A DNA stretch of 20,081 bases from an uncultured Sutterella sp. (GTDB lineage: Bacteria > Pseudomonadota > Gammaproteobacteria > Burkholderiales > Burkholderiaceae_F): positions 1-20,081 of the forward strand of contig CAAGAT010000043.1 of the NCBI GenBank assembly GCA_900767875.1, read 5' to 3'. Both the position numbers and the translations under genes were made by a program. The notes beneath the pieces are model-generated. The model was given only the letters and a program-made list of their open reading frames with translations, was not told the origin of the DNA and made no database searches. Positions 6,373 to 15,063 of the stretch are shown here, one piece after another. How positions within the stretch are numbered: the first letter of the stretch is position 1; every line of letters starts with the position of its first letter.

Positions 6373-9300
6373 TCAAGCGTCCTCCTTTTTCGTTTTCTTG
6401 GCCGGCTTGTGCTCGGCCAAAAAGGCCTTGAGGGCCACGCCCGTGGGCGACTTGCGGCGCGCGACCATCGCCGGCTCGTTTTGCGCCGTCACCGTGCCGC
6501 CCGCCGGCCCCCCTTCAGGCCCGAGATCGATCACCCAGTCGGCCTCGGCGATGAGATCGAGGTTGTGTTCGATCACCACGACCGTGTTGCCCGCGTCCAC
6601 CAGGGCATGCAGCACGTTGACGAGCTTTTCGACGTCGGCCATGTGCAGGCCCACCGTCGGCTCATCGAGGATATAGAACGTGTGCGAGGTGCGCCGGCTT
6701 CGCATCTGCGAGTAGGCCTTGGCCAGCTCCGTCACGAGCTTGATGCGTTGCGCCTCGCCCCCCGAGAGCGTGTTGGAGGGCTGGCCCAGGCGCAGGTACC
6801 CCAGACCCACGGCCTGCAGCAGCTGCAGGGGCTTGGCGATGCTCGTGCGGTTGGCGAAAAACTCCAGGGCGTCGTCCACGCTCATATTCAGAACGTCGCC
6901 GATGCTCTTGTCCATCCATTTGACCGCGAGCGTTTCCTCGTCAAAGCGCTGTCCGCCGCAGGCTTCGCAGGCGATTTTGACGTTGGGCAGGAAATTCATT
7001 TCCACGCTGATCTGGCCCTGGCCTTCGCACACCGGGCAGCGGCCTTCGGCGGTGTTGAAGGAAAAGCGGGTGGGCTGATAGCCGCGCGCCTGCGCTTCGC
7101 TCGTTTGGGCAAAAAGGTTGCGGATGGCGTTGAAAAAGCCCACGTAGGTGGCCGGGCACGAGCGCGGCGTCTTGCCGATGGGCGTCTGATCGACTTCGAG
7201 CACGCGCCCGATGGCGTCCTTGGGCCAGGTCACGTCGTCGCACCCCGTGCACTTGGCCTTGACCGAGTTGAGCTTGGCCGACAGGGACGTGCGCAGCACG
7301 TCGCGGATCAGGGTGGATTTACCCGAGCCCGACACGCCCGTGACGGCCACGAGGCGCTCGAGCGGGAAGTCCACCGAGACGTTTTTGAGGTTGTGTAGGA
7401 AGGCGTTGTGCACGGTTAGCCGCGCCGTTTCGTCCGTGACGGGACGACGGGCCTTTCTGGTGTGCGAGAGCGGATGCAGCAGCAGGCGCCCGGTGACGCT
7501 GCGCGCGTCGGCGCAGACCTCCGATAGACTCCCCTCGGCGATGAGCTCGCCCCCGCGGCTGCCCGCGCCCGGTCCGATGTCGATGATGTGATCGGCCCGT
7601 CGGATCATCTCCTCGTCGTGTTCGACGACGATCACCGTGTTGCCCTTGTCCTTGAGCTCGGTGAGCATGTCGATGAGCCGCGAGTTGTCGCGCGCGTGCA
7701 GGCCGATTGTGGGCTCGTCGAGCACGTAGCACACGCCCTGCAGGGTGCTGCCGATCTGGGCGGCCAGGCGGATGCGCTGCGCTTCGCCGCCCGACAGGGA
7801 CGGGGCGTCGCGATCCAGGCTCAGGTACCCCAGGCCCACTTTCTGCAGAAATTCCAGACGCGAAATCACTTCCTTGACGGCGTCGCCGCCGATGGCCGCT
7901 TCGCGCCCTTCAAGCTTGAGCGAGCGCATCGCCTCCAGAGCTTCGTCGACCGACAGGGCCGTGGTCTGGGCAATCGAGCGGCCGTGAAAGCGCACGGCCA
8001 GCGCGATGGGATTGAGACGGGCGCCGTGACAGGCCGGGCAAAGGCCGGCCGAGAGCGCCTCGGGGTCGTCCGCGGCGGCCGGATCGTCTTCGGTAAGGCC
8101 CACGCGGCCCGTGCCCAGACACTCGGGGCACCAGCCGATCTTGTTGTTGTACGAGAAAAGGCGCGGATCGGGTTCCGGGAAACTCATGCCGCACTGCGGA
8201 CAGGCGCGCTTGGTTGAGAACATCCGCACGCCGCCCGGCGCGGTTTCAAGCGCCGCGCCGCTCTCGGGCATGGCGTCGGCGCCCTGCGCTACGCTCACGA
8301 GACCGTGCCCGTGAAAGAGCGCCTGCGAGAGGGCCTGCGAGATGTCGTGCTCGCACGCGGGCTCGACCACGAAGGTGCCCGTGGGCACTTCGATCGTGTG
8401 CTCCTTGTAGCGGGAAAGGGCCGGGAAGGGATCGGCGCTCACCCATTGGCCGTCGACGCGCAGCGAGGTCACGCCCAGCGTCTTGTGCGCCCAGGCGGCC
8501 ACTTCCGTGTAGATGCCCTTGCGGGCGATCACCACCGGAGCGGTCAGGCTGATGCGCTTGCCGCGGTAGGCCGTCATGACGTGTGCCAGGATCTGCTCTT
8601 CGGTCTGCTCGGAGACGGCGATGTTGCAGTGCGGACAGTACTGCACGCCAAGTTTGACGTACAGCAGCCGCAGGAAGTGCTGAATTTCCGTGATGGTCGC
8701 CACGGTCGATTTGCGGCCGCCGCGGCTTGTGCGCTGCTCGATGGCCACCGTCGGAGCGATGCCGCGGATGCTTTCCACATCGGCTTTGGGCGGCGGCTGC
8801 GTGATGGAGCGGGCGTAGGCGTTGAGGCTTTCGAGGTAACGGCGCTGCCCCTCGGCAAAGACGATGCCGAAGGCCAGGGTCGATTTTCCGGAGCCCGACA
8901 CGCCCGTCACGGCCGTCAGACGGCGCTTGGGAATCACCACGTCGATGTTTTTGAGGTTGTGCTCGCGCGCGCCGAAAATGCCCAGGTCACCGCGTCGGGC
9001 GCCGCGCCAGACACTTTGCAGCGAGCGGCCGGCCGCGGCGGCGGGGCGGTTGTGCTTTTCGGTGAAAAGCCCCGTCATCGGCACGCCCTTGGGGCCGATC
9101 ATCTTGTCGTAGCCGGCCAGCGCCCGGCCCGTAAAGCTCTCGGGTAGGGTGTGCAGTTTTTCGGGGGTGGTCTGCGCCACAACGCGCCCGCCCTCGTCGC
9201 CGCCGTCGGGCCCGAGATCGATCACCCAGTCGGCGGCGGAAATCACGTCGAGGTTGTGCTCGATCACCAGGACCGTCTGGCCCTGGTTGACCAGGCGCCG

Positions 9301-12036
9301 GAACACCTTCAGCAGCTTGCGGATGTCGTCAAAGTGCAGCCCGGTCGTCGGCTCGTCAAAGACGTAGAGCTTGCGGGTGTCGGCGCGGGCGCTTTCCGAG
9401 AGAATCTGCGCGAGCTTGAGGCGCTGCGCCTCGCCGCCCGACAGCGTCGAGAGCGGCTGGCCGAGCTTGACGTAATCGAGGCCCACGTCGATGAGCGTTT
9501 GCAGGATGCGCTCGATGGCGCGGTGCCCGTAAAAATAATCGTAGGCCTGCTGCACGGTCATCTCGAGCACGTCGGCGATGCTCACGGGGCCGCGGCCGAG
9601 GTAGTTGAGTTTGACCTCAAGCACCTCGGGCCGGTAGCGCGTGCCGTTGCAGTCCGGGCAGCGCAGCAACACGTCGCTTAAAAACTGCATCTCCACGCGC
9701 TCAAAGCCCGTGCCCTGGCAGGTCGGGCAACGCCCGCCGCCCGCGTTGAAGCTGAAGGTACCCGCGGCGTACCCGCGCTCACGCGACTGCGGCAGTGCGC
9801 CGAAGATGGTGCGGATGTGGTCAAAGACGCCACAGTAGGAGGCCGGGTTGCCGCGGCTCGTTTTGCCGATTTCGGTTTGGCTGACGTAGACGGCCTCATC
9901 GATCGGCGCCGTGTAGCTGAGCGACTTGAAGGTTTCGGGCTCAGCGCTGCGGTTGCTGCGCTGCATGAAGTCGACCGCCGGCACGATCACGTCGTGCGCG
10001 AGCGTCGACTTACCCGAGCCCGACACGCCCGTCAGGGCCGTCAGGGCCCCGAGCGGCAGCTCGACATCGATGTTTTTCAGATTGTGAGCATGTGCTCGCT
10101 TGATTGAGAGGACGCCCGCAAAGTCTTCGGGCTTTTTCTTGGGCTCGTCCGGGGCGGCGGTTTTTTCGCCGCGCAGATAAACGCCCGTGAGGGACTCGGA
10201 CGCGCGCACAGCCTCGGGCGTGCCGTCGCAGACGATGCGACCGCCCGCGGCCCCCGCGCCCGGGCCCATGTCGATGATGCGGTCGGCCGCGGTCATCACC
10301 TGCGGGTCGTGCTCGACGACCACGAGCGTGTTGCCCGCGTTTTTCAGGTCGGCCAGGATGCCGTTGATGCGGTCCATGTCGCGCGGGTGCAGTCCCACGG
10401 AGGGCTCGTCGAGCACAAAGAGCGTGTCGGTAAGGTTCGTGCCCAGCGCCGTCGTGAGGTTGACGCGCTGCACTTCGCCGCCCGACAGGGTGCGGCTCTG
10501 GCGCCCGAGCGTCAGATAGCCCACCCCGACGTCGGTAAGGTACGTCAGCCGTGCGGCGATTTCCTCGGCCACCATGCGTTCGGCCTCATCGAGGGGGCCT
10601 GCGAGGAGCGAATCGAAAAAGCGCTTGATGTCCGACACGGACAGGGCCGTCAGATCGGGCAGCGACAGACCGGGCAGCGTGTCGAGCTTTTCTCGGGCGG
10701 CCTTGCCCAGTCCGCGCGGGGCAAAGCGCTTGTAGACTCCTTGTTTGGGCGCCAGAGCGGCCTGCGCGTCCTCAACCGAGCCCAGGCGCCAGAGCACGCT
10801 TTCGTCGTTCAGGCGCGAGCCCAGGCAGTCCGGGCACAGCGCGTAGCTGCGGTAGGCGGCCAGCTGCACGCGCACGTGCATCTTGTAGCTCTTGGATTCG
10901 AGCATGTCGAAGTAGGCCTTGATGCCGTACCAGCGGGTGCGCCAGTTTTTGCCGTTGTAGTCCTTGTCGCCGTAGATCACCCAGTGCTTTTGCGCCTCGG
11001 TCATCGCGTTCCAGGGCGTATCGAGGGGAATGTCGCGCTTGTCGGCCCACAGCAGCAAATCGCGCTGGCACTCGCGCCCTGAGGGCGTCTGCCAGGGCTT
11101 GATCGCGCCCTCGCGCAGCGTGAGGGTGTCGTCGGGAATGACGAGCGAATAGTCGATGCCGATGACGCGGCCGAAACCGCGGCAGGTCGGGCAGGCCCCG
11201 AGCGGCGAATTAAAGGAAAAGCGCGACGGGGTGGGGGCGGCGTACCGGCGCAGACACTGCGGGCAGGTCAGATCCGTCACCCAGCGGCGGCGGGTCGTCT
11301 CGTTGCCCTCGTCGTCGGTGGCAAAGACGGTGAGCATGCGGTCTTTGGCCAGCGCCAGGGCCTTTTCCACGGCCTCGACGGCGCGCGAGACGGTCAGGCG
11401 CGAAGCGCGCACCCGGTCGCAGGCCACCCACAGCAGCACCGCGCCGTCGGTGCCGCTTTCTTCCTTGATGATGTGCGTCAGGCCCTGGGCCGAGAGCCCG
11501 GCGAGCACCACCTCGCGCTCGAGGCGCTCGGGCACGGACACGGCAAAGCAGACGTTCAGGCGCGCTTGGCCGAGCGTTTGCGCCCACTCCATGAGTTCGC
11601 CCGCGATGTCGGCGGCGCTCATCGTTTTGACGGGCGTGCCGCACGTGCCGCAGAAAAGACGCGCACTGCGCGCAAACATCAGCTTGAGGCAGTCGTTGAT
11701 TTCCGTCATCGTGCCCACGGTCGAGCGCGATGTCTTGACGCTGTTGGCTTGGTTGATGGCGATCGAGGGCGGCACCCCGTCGATTTTGTCGACCTGAGGG
11801 CGATCGCAGCGGTCCAGAAACTGACGCGCGTACGCGCTGAAGGTCTCCAGGTAGCGACGCTGTCCCTCGGCGTAGAGCGTATCGAAGGCCAGCGAGCTTT
11901 TGCCCGAGCCCGAGGGACCCGTGATGACGGTCATGGTGCCCGGCTCAATGTCCAGGTCCAGGTTCTGAAGATTGTTCTGACGCGCCCCGCGGATACGGAT
12001 GGGACTGACGTCGGCGTTGGCGTTGGCCGAAGACAT
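6373..12036 (-). CDS. uvrA: double-length UvrA (two fused UvrA modules)
   Basis: UvrA is the damage-recognising ABC ATPase of nucleotide excision repair and normally about 940 residues. Here one frame of about 1887 residues holds two complete UvrA modules. Walker A motifs are at 40-47 (GPSGSGKS), 670-677, 1045-1052 and 1567-1574 (all GVSGSGKS). LSGGE signatures are at about 517, 865, 1414 and 1757, each followed by an intact LDEP or FDEP Walker B. Zinc-type CPxC...CxxC modules are present in both halves. A linker rich in Pro/Ala/Arg at about 975-1010 joins them. The ATG at 12036 is chosen over an upstream TTG at 12051 because GAGG lies 9 bases before it. Double-length UvrA proteins are known from some Burkholderiales and Chlamydia; whether a normal UvrA exists elsewhere in this genome cannot be seen. 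apaH is 39 bases upstream and cca 2 bases downstream. Confidence 0.95.
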   Translation of the reverse strand: MSSANANADVSPIRIRGARQNNLQNLDLDIEPGTMTVITGPSGSGKSSLAFDTLYAEGQRRYLETFSAYARQFLDRCDRPQVDKIDGVPPSIAINQANSVKTSRSTVGTMTEINDCLKLMFARSARLFCGTCGTPVKTMSAADIAGELMEWAQTLGQARLNVCFAVSVPERLEREVVLAGLSAQGLTHIIKEESGTDGAVLLWVACDRVRASRLTVSRAVEAVEKALALAKDRMLTVFATDDEGNETTRRRWVTDLTCPQCLRRYAAPTPSRFSFNSPLGACPTCRGFGRVIGIDYSLVIPDDTLTLREGAIKPWQTPSGRECQRDLLLWADKRDIPLDTPWNAMTEAQKHWVIYGDKDYNGKNWRTRWYGIKAYFDMLESKSYKMHVRVQLAAYRSYALCPDCLGSRLNDESVLWRLGSVEDAQAALAPKQGVYKRFAPRGLGKAAREKLDTLPGLSLPDLTALSVSDIKRFFDSLLAGPLDEAERMVAEEIAARLTYLTDVGVGYLTLGRQSRTLSGGEVQRVNLTTALGTNLTDTLFVLDEPSVGLHPRDMDRINGILADLKNAGNTLVVVEHDPQVMTAADRIIDMGPGAGAAGGRIVCDGTPEAVRASESLTGVYLRGEKTAAPDEPKKKPEDFAGVLSIKRAHAHNLKNIDVELPLGALTALTGVSGSGKSTLAHDVIVPAVDFMQRSNRSAEPETFKSLSYTAPIDEAVYVSQTEIGKTSRGNPASYCGVFDHIRTIFGALPQSRERGYAAGTFSFNAGGGRCPTCQGTGFERVEMQFLSDVLLRCPDCNGTRYRPEVLEVKLNYLGRGPVSIADVLEMTVQQAYDYFYGHRAIERILQTLIDVGLDYVKLGQPLSTLSGGEAQRLKLAQILSESARADTRKLYVFDEPTTGLHFDDIRKLLKVFRRLVNQGQTVLVIEHNLDVISAADWVIDLGPDGGDEGGRVVAQTTPEKLHTLPESFTGRALAGYDKMIGPKGVPMTGLFTEKHNRPAAAAGRSLQSVWRGARRGDLGIFGAREHNLKNIDVVIPKRRLTAVTGVSGSGKSTLAFGIVFAEGQRRYLESLNAYARSITQPPPKADVESIRGIAPTVAIEQRTSRGGRKSTVATITEIQHFLRLLYVKLGVQYCPHCNIAVSEQTEEQILAHVMTAYRGKRISLTAPVVIARKGIYTEVAAWAHKTLGVTSLRVDGQWVSADPFPALSRYKEHTIEVPTGTFVVEPACEHDISQALSQALFHGHGLVSVAQGADAMPESGAALETAPGGVRMFSTKRACPQCGMSFPEPDPRLFSYNNKIGWCPECLGTGRVGLTEDDPAAADDPEALSAGLCPACHGARLNPIALAVRFHGRSIAQTTALSVDEALEAMRSLKLEGREAAIGGDAVKEVISRLEFLQKVGLGYLSLDRDAPSLSGGEAQRIRLAAQIGSTLQGVCYVLDEPTIGLHARDNSRLIDMLTELKDKGNTVIVVEHDEEMIRRADHIIDIGPGAGSRGGELIAEGSLSEVCADARSVTGRLLLHPLSHTRKARRPVTDETARLTVHNAFLHNLKNVSVDFPLERLVAVTGVSGSGKSTLIRDVLRTSLSAKLNSVKAKCTGCDDVTWPKDAIGRVLEVDQTPIGKTPRSCPATYVGFFNAIRNLFAQTSEAQARGYQPTRFSFNTAEGRCPVCEGQGQISVEMNFLPNVKIACEACGGQRFDEETLAVKWMDKSIGDVLNMSVDDALEFFANRTSIAKPLQLLQAVGLGYLRLGQPSNTLSGGEAQRIKLVTELAKAYSQMRSRRTSHTFYILDEPTVGLHMADVEKLVNVLHALVDAGNTVVVIEHNLDLIAEADWVIDLGPEGGPAGGTVTAQNEPAMVARRKSPTGVALKAFLAEHKPAKKTKKEDA

Positions 12037-12075
12037 CGATGCAAACCTCAAATAGGAGTCGGCACGAAAAAGCGT

Positions 12076-12882
12076 TTAGCAGGGGGTGGCCCACTGCGGG
12101 CAGATCGCCTGCCACAGACGCCGGTCGGGCAGGCGAACACAGGTGAGGGCCCCTCCCCACAGACATCCGGTGTCGATGGCGATCGTCTCGGGGCGCATCA
12201 CAAGGCCGAGCGTGGACCAGTGGCCGAAGACGACGGTCTTGTCAAAGCGGCGCGGATAGTCGAACCAGGGCAGCAGATCGGGCGTTTCCTTGGGACTCAT
12301 CTTGGCCTTGAGTTCGAGCGTGCCGTCCTTTTTGACGTAGCGCATGCGCGTGAAGGCGTTGAGAATGGCCCGCAGACGCGCCGGCCCCCGGGCGTCGGTT
12401 TTCGTCTCGTCCCCGTACATGCCCTGCAGCGCCTTTTCCCAGTGCTTGCCGCGCAGCGCCTCGCACACTTCGTCGGCGTAGTCGCGCGCCTGCAGCAGCG
12501 TCCACGCGGGCGAAATGCCCGCATGCACGAACACGGCCTCGTCGGTTTCATACATCAGGGGACGGCGGCGCAGCCAGTCGAGTAGCTCGTCGGCGTCGGA
12601 GGCTTTAAGAATTTCGCCGATGGTGTCGGTGCGGTGCAGTTTGCCCGCGCCCGCGGCCACGGCCAGAAGGTGCAGATCGTGATTGCCCAGAAGCACGGCG
12701 CGGCAGCGTCCGGACTCTTCGAGCGCCTTGACGCGGCGCAGCGTCTGCAGGGAGGCGGGGCCGCGGTTGACGATGTCGCCGACAAAGACGAAGTCGGACA
12801 CATCGCCGAGCATGTCGAGCAGCTCTTCGAAGCTTTCCAGACACCCCTGCAGATCGCCGACGGCGTAAACGGATTCGGACAT
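12076..12882 (-). CDS. apaH: bis(5'-nucleosyl)-tetraphosphatase (symmetrical) ApaH
   Basis: Hydrolyses Ap4A to two ADP, and in proteobacteria also removes Np4-type caps from RNA. 268 residues with every metallophosphatase motif in order: GDLQGC at 9-14, GDIVNRGP at 35-42, GNHD at 66-69, HAGI at 120-123, FGHWSTLG near 219-226 and DTGCLWGG near 237-244. The length matches the family. It starts a minus-strand run with uvrA, cca and the VOC gene. No Shine-Dalgarno is obvious. A TAGAAT box on the minus strand at 12913-12918 could be its -10, giving a leader of about 24 bases, but no good -35 accompanies it. Confidence 0.95.
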   Translation of the reverse strand: MSESVYAVGDLQGCLESFEELLDMLGDVSDFVFVGDIVNRGPASLQTLRRVKALEESGRCRAVLLGNHDLHLLAVAAGAGKLHRTDTIGEILKASDADELLDWLRRRPLMYETDEAVFVHAGISPAWTLLQARDYADEVCEALRGKHWEKALQGMYGDETKTDARGPARLRAILNAFTRMRYVKKDGTLELKAKMSPKETPDLLPWFDYPRRFDKTVVFGHWSTLGLVMRPETIAIDTGCLWGGALTCVRLPDRRLWQAICPQWATPC

Positions 12883-13011
12883 GATGGTGTAGCGGTTAAA
12901 ATTTTGAGTCAGATTCTAACTGCGGCCTTTGGTGCGCGTATGGTCGGTTTCCCTTTAAAAAGAGGCGGCTTGCGCGTTTGCGGGCCGCGCTGCCAAGGAA
13001 AAAGAAGAGTT
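12883..13011. promoter_or_regulatory. divergent apaH / galU intergenic region
   Basis: This 129-base AT-richer gap must hold promoters for both divergent genes. The only box I trust is TAGAAT on the minus strand at 12913-12918. For galU I cannot identify a convincing -35/-10 pair. Confidence 0.4.
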
Positions 13012-13851
13012 ATGAAGCCCGTTCGTAAAGTTGTGTTCCCGGTTGCCGGCATGGGCACCCGTTTTCTGCCCGCCACCAAGGCCATGCCAAAGGAAATGCT
13101 GCCGGTGGTCGACAAGCCCCTGATCCAGTACGCCGTGGAGGAAGCCGCCGCGGCCGGCGTCACCGACATGATTTTCATCACGGGCCGCTACAAGCGCGCC
13201 ATCGAGGATCACTTCGACAAGAGTCCGGAACTGGAGGCCGATCTGACGGCCAAGGGCAAGTACGAGCTTCTCGATTTGGTGCACTCCGTGACGCCGCGCG
13301 GCGTCAACTTCATCTTTATCCGTCAGCCCGAGCCGCTCGGCCTCGGGCACGCCGTGCTGTGCGCCCGCCCCGTGGTCGGCGACGAGCCCTTCGGTGTGAT
13401 TCTGGCCGATGACCTCATTTACGCCCAGCAGCCCGCCCTCGGGCAGCTGATGGCCGCCCGCACCGAAATGGGCGGCGGCAGCGTGCTGGCCGTGCAGAAC
13501 GTCTCCCGTGAGGACACGAGCAAGTACGGCATCGTGGGCGTGGACGACGAAATGCAGTCGACCACGTGCGTGCGCACGATGGTTGAAAAGCCCGCGCCCG
13601 AAGCGGCTCCCTCGACGCTGGCCGTGATCGGCCGCTATGTGCTCGAGCCCGAAATCTTCACGGCCCTGGAACACGTCGAGCGCGGCGTGGGCGGCGAAAT
13701 TCAGCTCACCGACGCCATCGCCTCGCTGCTCGGTCAGGGCAAGACCTACGCGCACCGCTTCGAAGGCCGCCGCTTTGACTGCGGCAGCAAGCAGGGGTTC
13801 CTCTCGGCCACGGCGCACTACGCGCGACTGGCCGGCTACGACTTCTCCTAA
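13012..13851 (+). CDS. galU: UTP-glucose-1-phosphate uridylyltransferase GalU
   Basis: Makes UDP-glucose from UTP and glucose-1-phosphate for lipopolysaccharide core, capsule and galactose metabolism. 279 residues. The nucleotide-binding loop is at the N-terminus: VVFPVAGMGTRFLPATKAMP, then KEMLPVVDKPLIQYAVEEA. Further family motifs are FIFIRQPEPLGLGHAVLCA, FGVILADDLI, VEKPAPEAAPS, GGEIQLTDAI and RRFDCGSKQGFL. The ATG at 13012 is preceded by AAGGAAAAAGAAGAG and begins where homology begins, although the frame stays open upstream. It converges with rfaE2, another polysaccharide-precursor gene, on a shared terminator. Confidence 0.95.
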   Translation: MKPVRKVVFPVAGMGTRFLPATKAMPKEMLPVVDKPLIQYAVEEAAAAGVTDMIFITGRYKRAIEDHFDKSPELEADLTAKGKYELLDLVHSVTPRGVNFIFIRQPEPLGLGHAVLCARPVVGDEPFGVILADDLIYAQQPALGQLMAARTEMGGGSVLAVQNVSREDTSKYGIVGVDDEMQSTTCVRTMVEKPAPEAAPSTLAVIGRYVLEPEIFTALEHVERGVGGEIQLTDAIASLLGQGKTYAHRFEGRRFDCGSKQGFLSATAHYARLAGYDFS

Positions 13852-13877
13852 AGTCGAAGCGCACGCTTCAGGCCCCA

Positions 13878-13923
13878 AACAAACCGCCGCAGACTCCTGA
13901 CGAGAAGCCTGCGGCGGTTTGTT
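13878..13923. terminator. bidirectional terminator between galU and rfaE2
   Basis: A perfect 15-bp stem (AACAAACCGCCGCAG at 13878-13892 with its complement at 13909-13923) encloses a 16-base loop. It lies 26 bases after galU and 26 bases after the end of rfaE2 on the other strand, with T-rich arms both ways, so it can serve both convergent genes. Confidence 0.88.
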
Positions 13924-13949
13924 ATATAAGGAAGGCGGCGCGGCGGGCC

Positions 13950-14444
13950 TTATTGTCCGCGCACTTTTTTCAGAAGCGCCGTCGTCGAGCGCTGATGCTC
14001 GAATTCGACGGTGATCGTTTTGCCGCCCCAGCCGGCCACGAGTTTGGCCTCGGGCAGATCCTCGAGGCGGTAGTCGCCGCCCTTGACGTAAATGTCCGGG
14101 TGCGCCTCCTCAATGACCTTGAGCGGCACCTTTTCCTCAAAGACCACCACCAGATCGACGCACTGCAGCGCGGCCAGAACCGCGGCGCGGTCGTTTTGCG
14201 TGTTGACCGGCCGATCGTCCCCCTTGCCGAGCATTTTGACGGAGGCGTCGGAATTGACCGCCACGATCAGACTCCCACCCAAGGCGCGGGCCTGCGCCAG
14301 ATAGGTGACGTGACCGCGGTGCAGGATGTCGAAGACGCCGTTGGTCATGACGACGGGGCCGGGCAGCGCCGCACGGCGGGCGGCCAACTGCCCAAAGGTG
14401 ACGATTTTGTGTTCGAAAGCGGGGGCGGGCAGACGCGTGGGCAT
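13950..14444 (-). CDS. rfaE2: D-glycero-beta-D-manno-heptose 1-phosphate adenylyltransferase
   Basis: Activates heptose-1-phosphate with ATP to ADP-heptose for the lipopolysaccharide inner core. It corresponds to the C-terminal domain of E. coli HldE, encoded as a separate protein as in many betaproteobacteria. The cytidylyltransferase-type motif is NGVFDILHRGHVTYL, with HRGH at residues 42-45; HPDIYVKGGDYRLEDLPE and the terminal STTALLKKVRG complete the fold. ATG at 14444 gives 164 residues, the normal length. A TTG at 14480 in the same frame would add 12 residues without homology. The kinase partner (rfaE1) is not in the window. Confidence 0.92.
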   Translation of the reverse strand: MPTRLPAPAFEHKIVTFGQLAARRAALPGPVVMTNGVFDILHRGHVTYLAQARALGGSLIVAVNSDASVKMLGKGDDRPVNTQNDRAAVLAALQCVDLVVVFEEKVPLKVIEEAHPDIYVKGGDYRLEDLPEAKLVAGWGGKTITVEFEHQRSTTALLKKVRGQ

Positions 14445-14480
14445 GGAAAAACTCGAAAAAAGCGGATTGGTGATGCTCAA

Positions 14481-14675
14481 AATGCTAGCAAAAGCGCTTT
14501 GTGCGGAGTGCGAAAACGCGTTTTTTCATTTTTTTTGGTGTCCGTGCACGTCGGAAGAAAAAATCCTCAAAAACCCTAAAAAGTTTTTATTTTGTGCATT
14601 TCCTTGAAAATAAAGGATAAAATAAATTCTTTTGGGGTTCGGAGAAAATTTTTTAAAAATTTTGCGCAAAAAGAC
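14481..14675. other. AT-rich intergenic region upstream of the tRNA genes
   Basis: A strongly AT-rich gap between rfaE2 and the tRNA operon. It has long A and T tracts, notably near 14646-14664, just upstream of the -35 box, where an UP element for strong stable-RNA transcription would sit. No protein gene is recognisable. Confidence 0.5.
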
Positions 14676-14704
14676 TTGCATTGCGGGAAAAACCGCGTTA
14701 TAGT
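14676..14704 (+). promoter_or_regulatory. sigma70 promoter of the tRNA-Ala/tRNA-Glu operon
   Basis: TTGCAT at 14676-14681 and TATAGT at 14699-14704 are spaced by exactly 17 bases, 14 bases before the mature tRNA 5' end. The spacer itself contains a small inverted repeat (GCGG...CCGC), and A/T tracts lie upstream. Confidence 0.82.
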
Positions 14705-14718
14705 TCCATCTCCTTCAG

Positions 14719-14794
<76 letters not shown>

Positions 14795-14801
14795 AGATTA
14801 G

Positions 14802-14877
14802 GTCCCCATCGTCTAGAGGCCTAGGACACAACCCTTTCACGGTTGGTACAGGAGTTCGAATCTCCTTGGGGACGCCA
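14802..14877 (+). tRNA. tRNA-Glu (anticodon TTC)
   Basis: A 76-base cloverleaf with encoded CCA, 7 bases after tRNA-Ala. The acceptor GTCCCCA pairs with TGGGGAC. The anticodon arm CAACC-CTTTCAC-GGTTG gives TTC, and GTTCGAATC is the T-loop. Confidence 0.96.
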
Positions 14878-14882
14878 AATTC

Positions 14883-14912
14883 AAAAGCTCGTCGTAACAG
14901 ACGAGCTTTTTT
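14883..14912 (+). terminator. terminator of the tRNA operon
   Basis: An 11-bp stem (14883-14893 with 14900-14910) and a 6-base loop are followed by T's, starting 6 bases after the tRNA-Glu CCA end. Confidence 0.9.
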
Positions 14913-14942
14913 GGTATTTGCGCCTGGGTAAGCGCAGACAAA

Positions 14943-14978
14943 GAACAAACCGCTCGGCTCGCGCCGAACGGTTTGTTC
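14943..14978 (-). terminator. hairpin downstream of the hibernation-factor gene
   Basis: GAACAAACCG (14943-14952) pairs with 14969-14978. After one mismatch, TCGG pairs with CCGA around a CTCGCG loop. On the minus strand the stem ends in T-rich sequence. It is a likely terminator for hpf, although about 80 bases beyond its stop. Its outer arm repeats the AACAAACCG arm of the galU/rfaE2 hairpin. Confidence 0.6.
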
Positions 14979-15047
14979 CGAGGCTCCGGGGGACCGGGCC
15001 GATAAAAGTCAGGCCGGTGTGCGCCGCGGAGCCCGATCGCCGATGCG

Positions 15048-15063
15048 ATCAATCAATCAATCA
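15048..15063. repeat. tetranucleotide tandem repeat (ATCA x4)
   Basis: Four exact copies of ATCA (TGAT on the minus strand) overlap the stop codon of the hibernation-factor gene. The first TGA terminates the frame, so copy-number change would not alter the protein. Confidence 0.8.

Noticed and set aside
6409..11082. Several plus-strand frames of 200-330 codons opposite uvrA
   Set aside because: They mirror the codon structure of uvrA, have His/Gly/Arg-rich shadow composition and show no domain.
12634..13011. N-terminal extension of galU
   Set aside because: The frame is open upstream but overlaps apaH; GalU homology and the ribosome site place the start at 13012.
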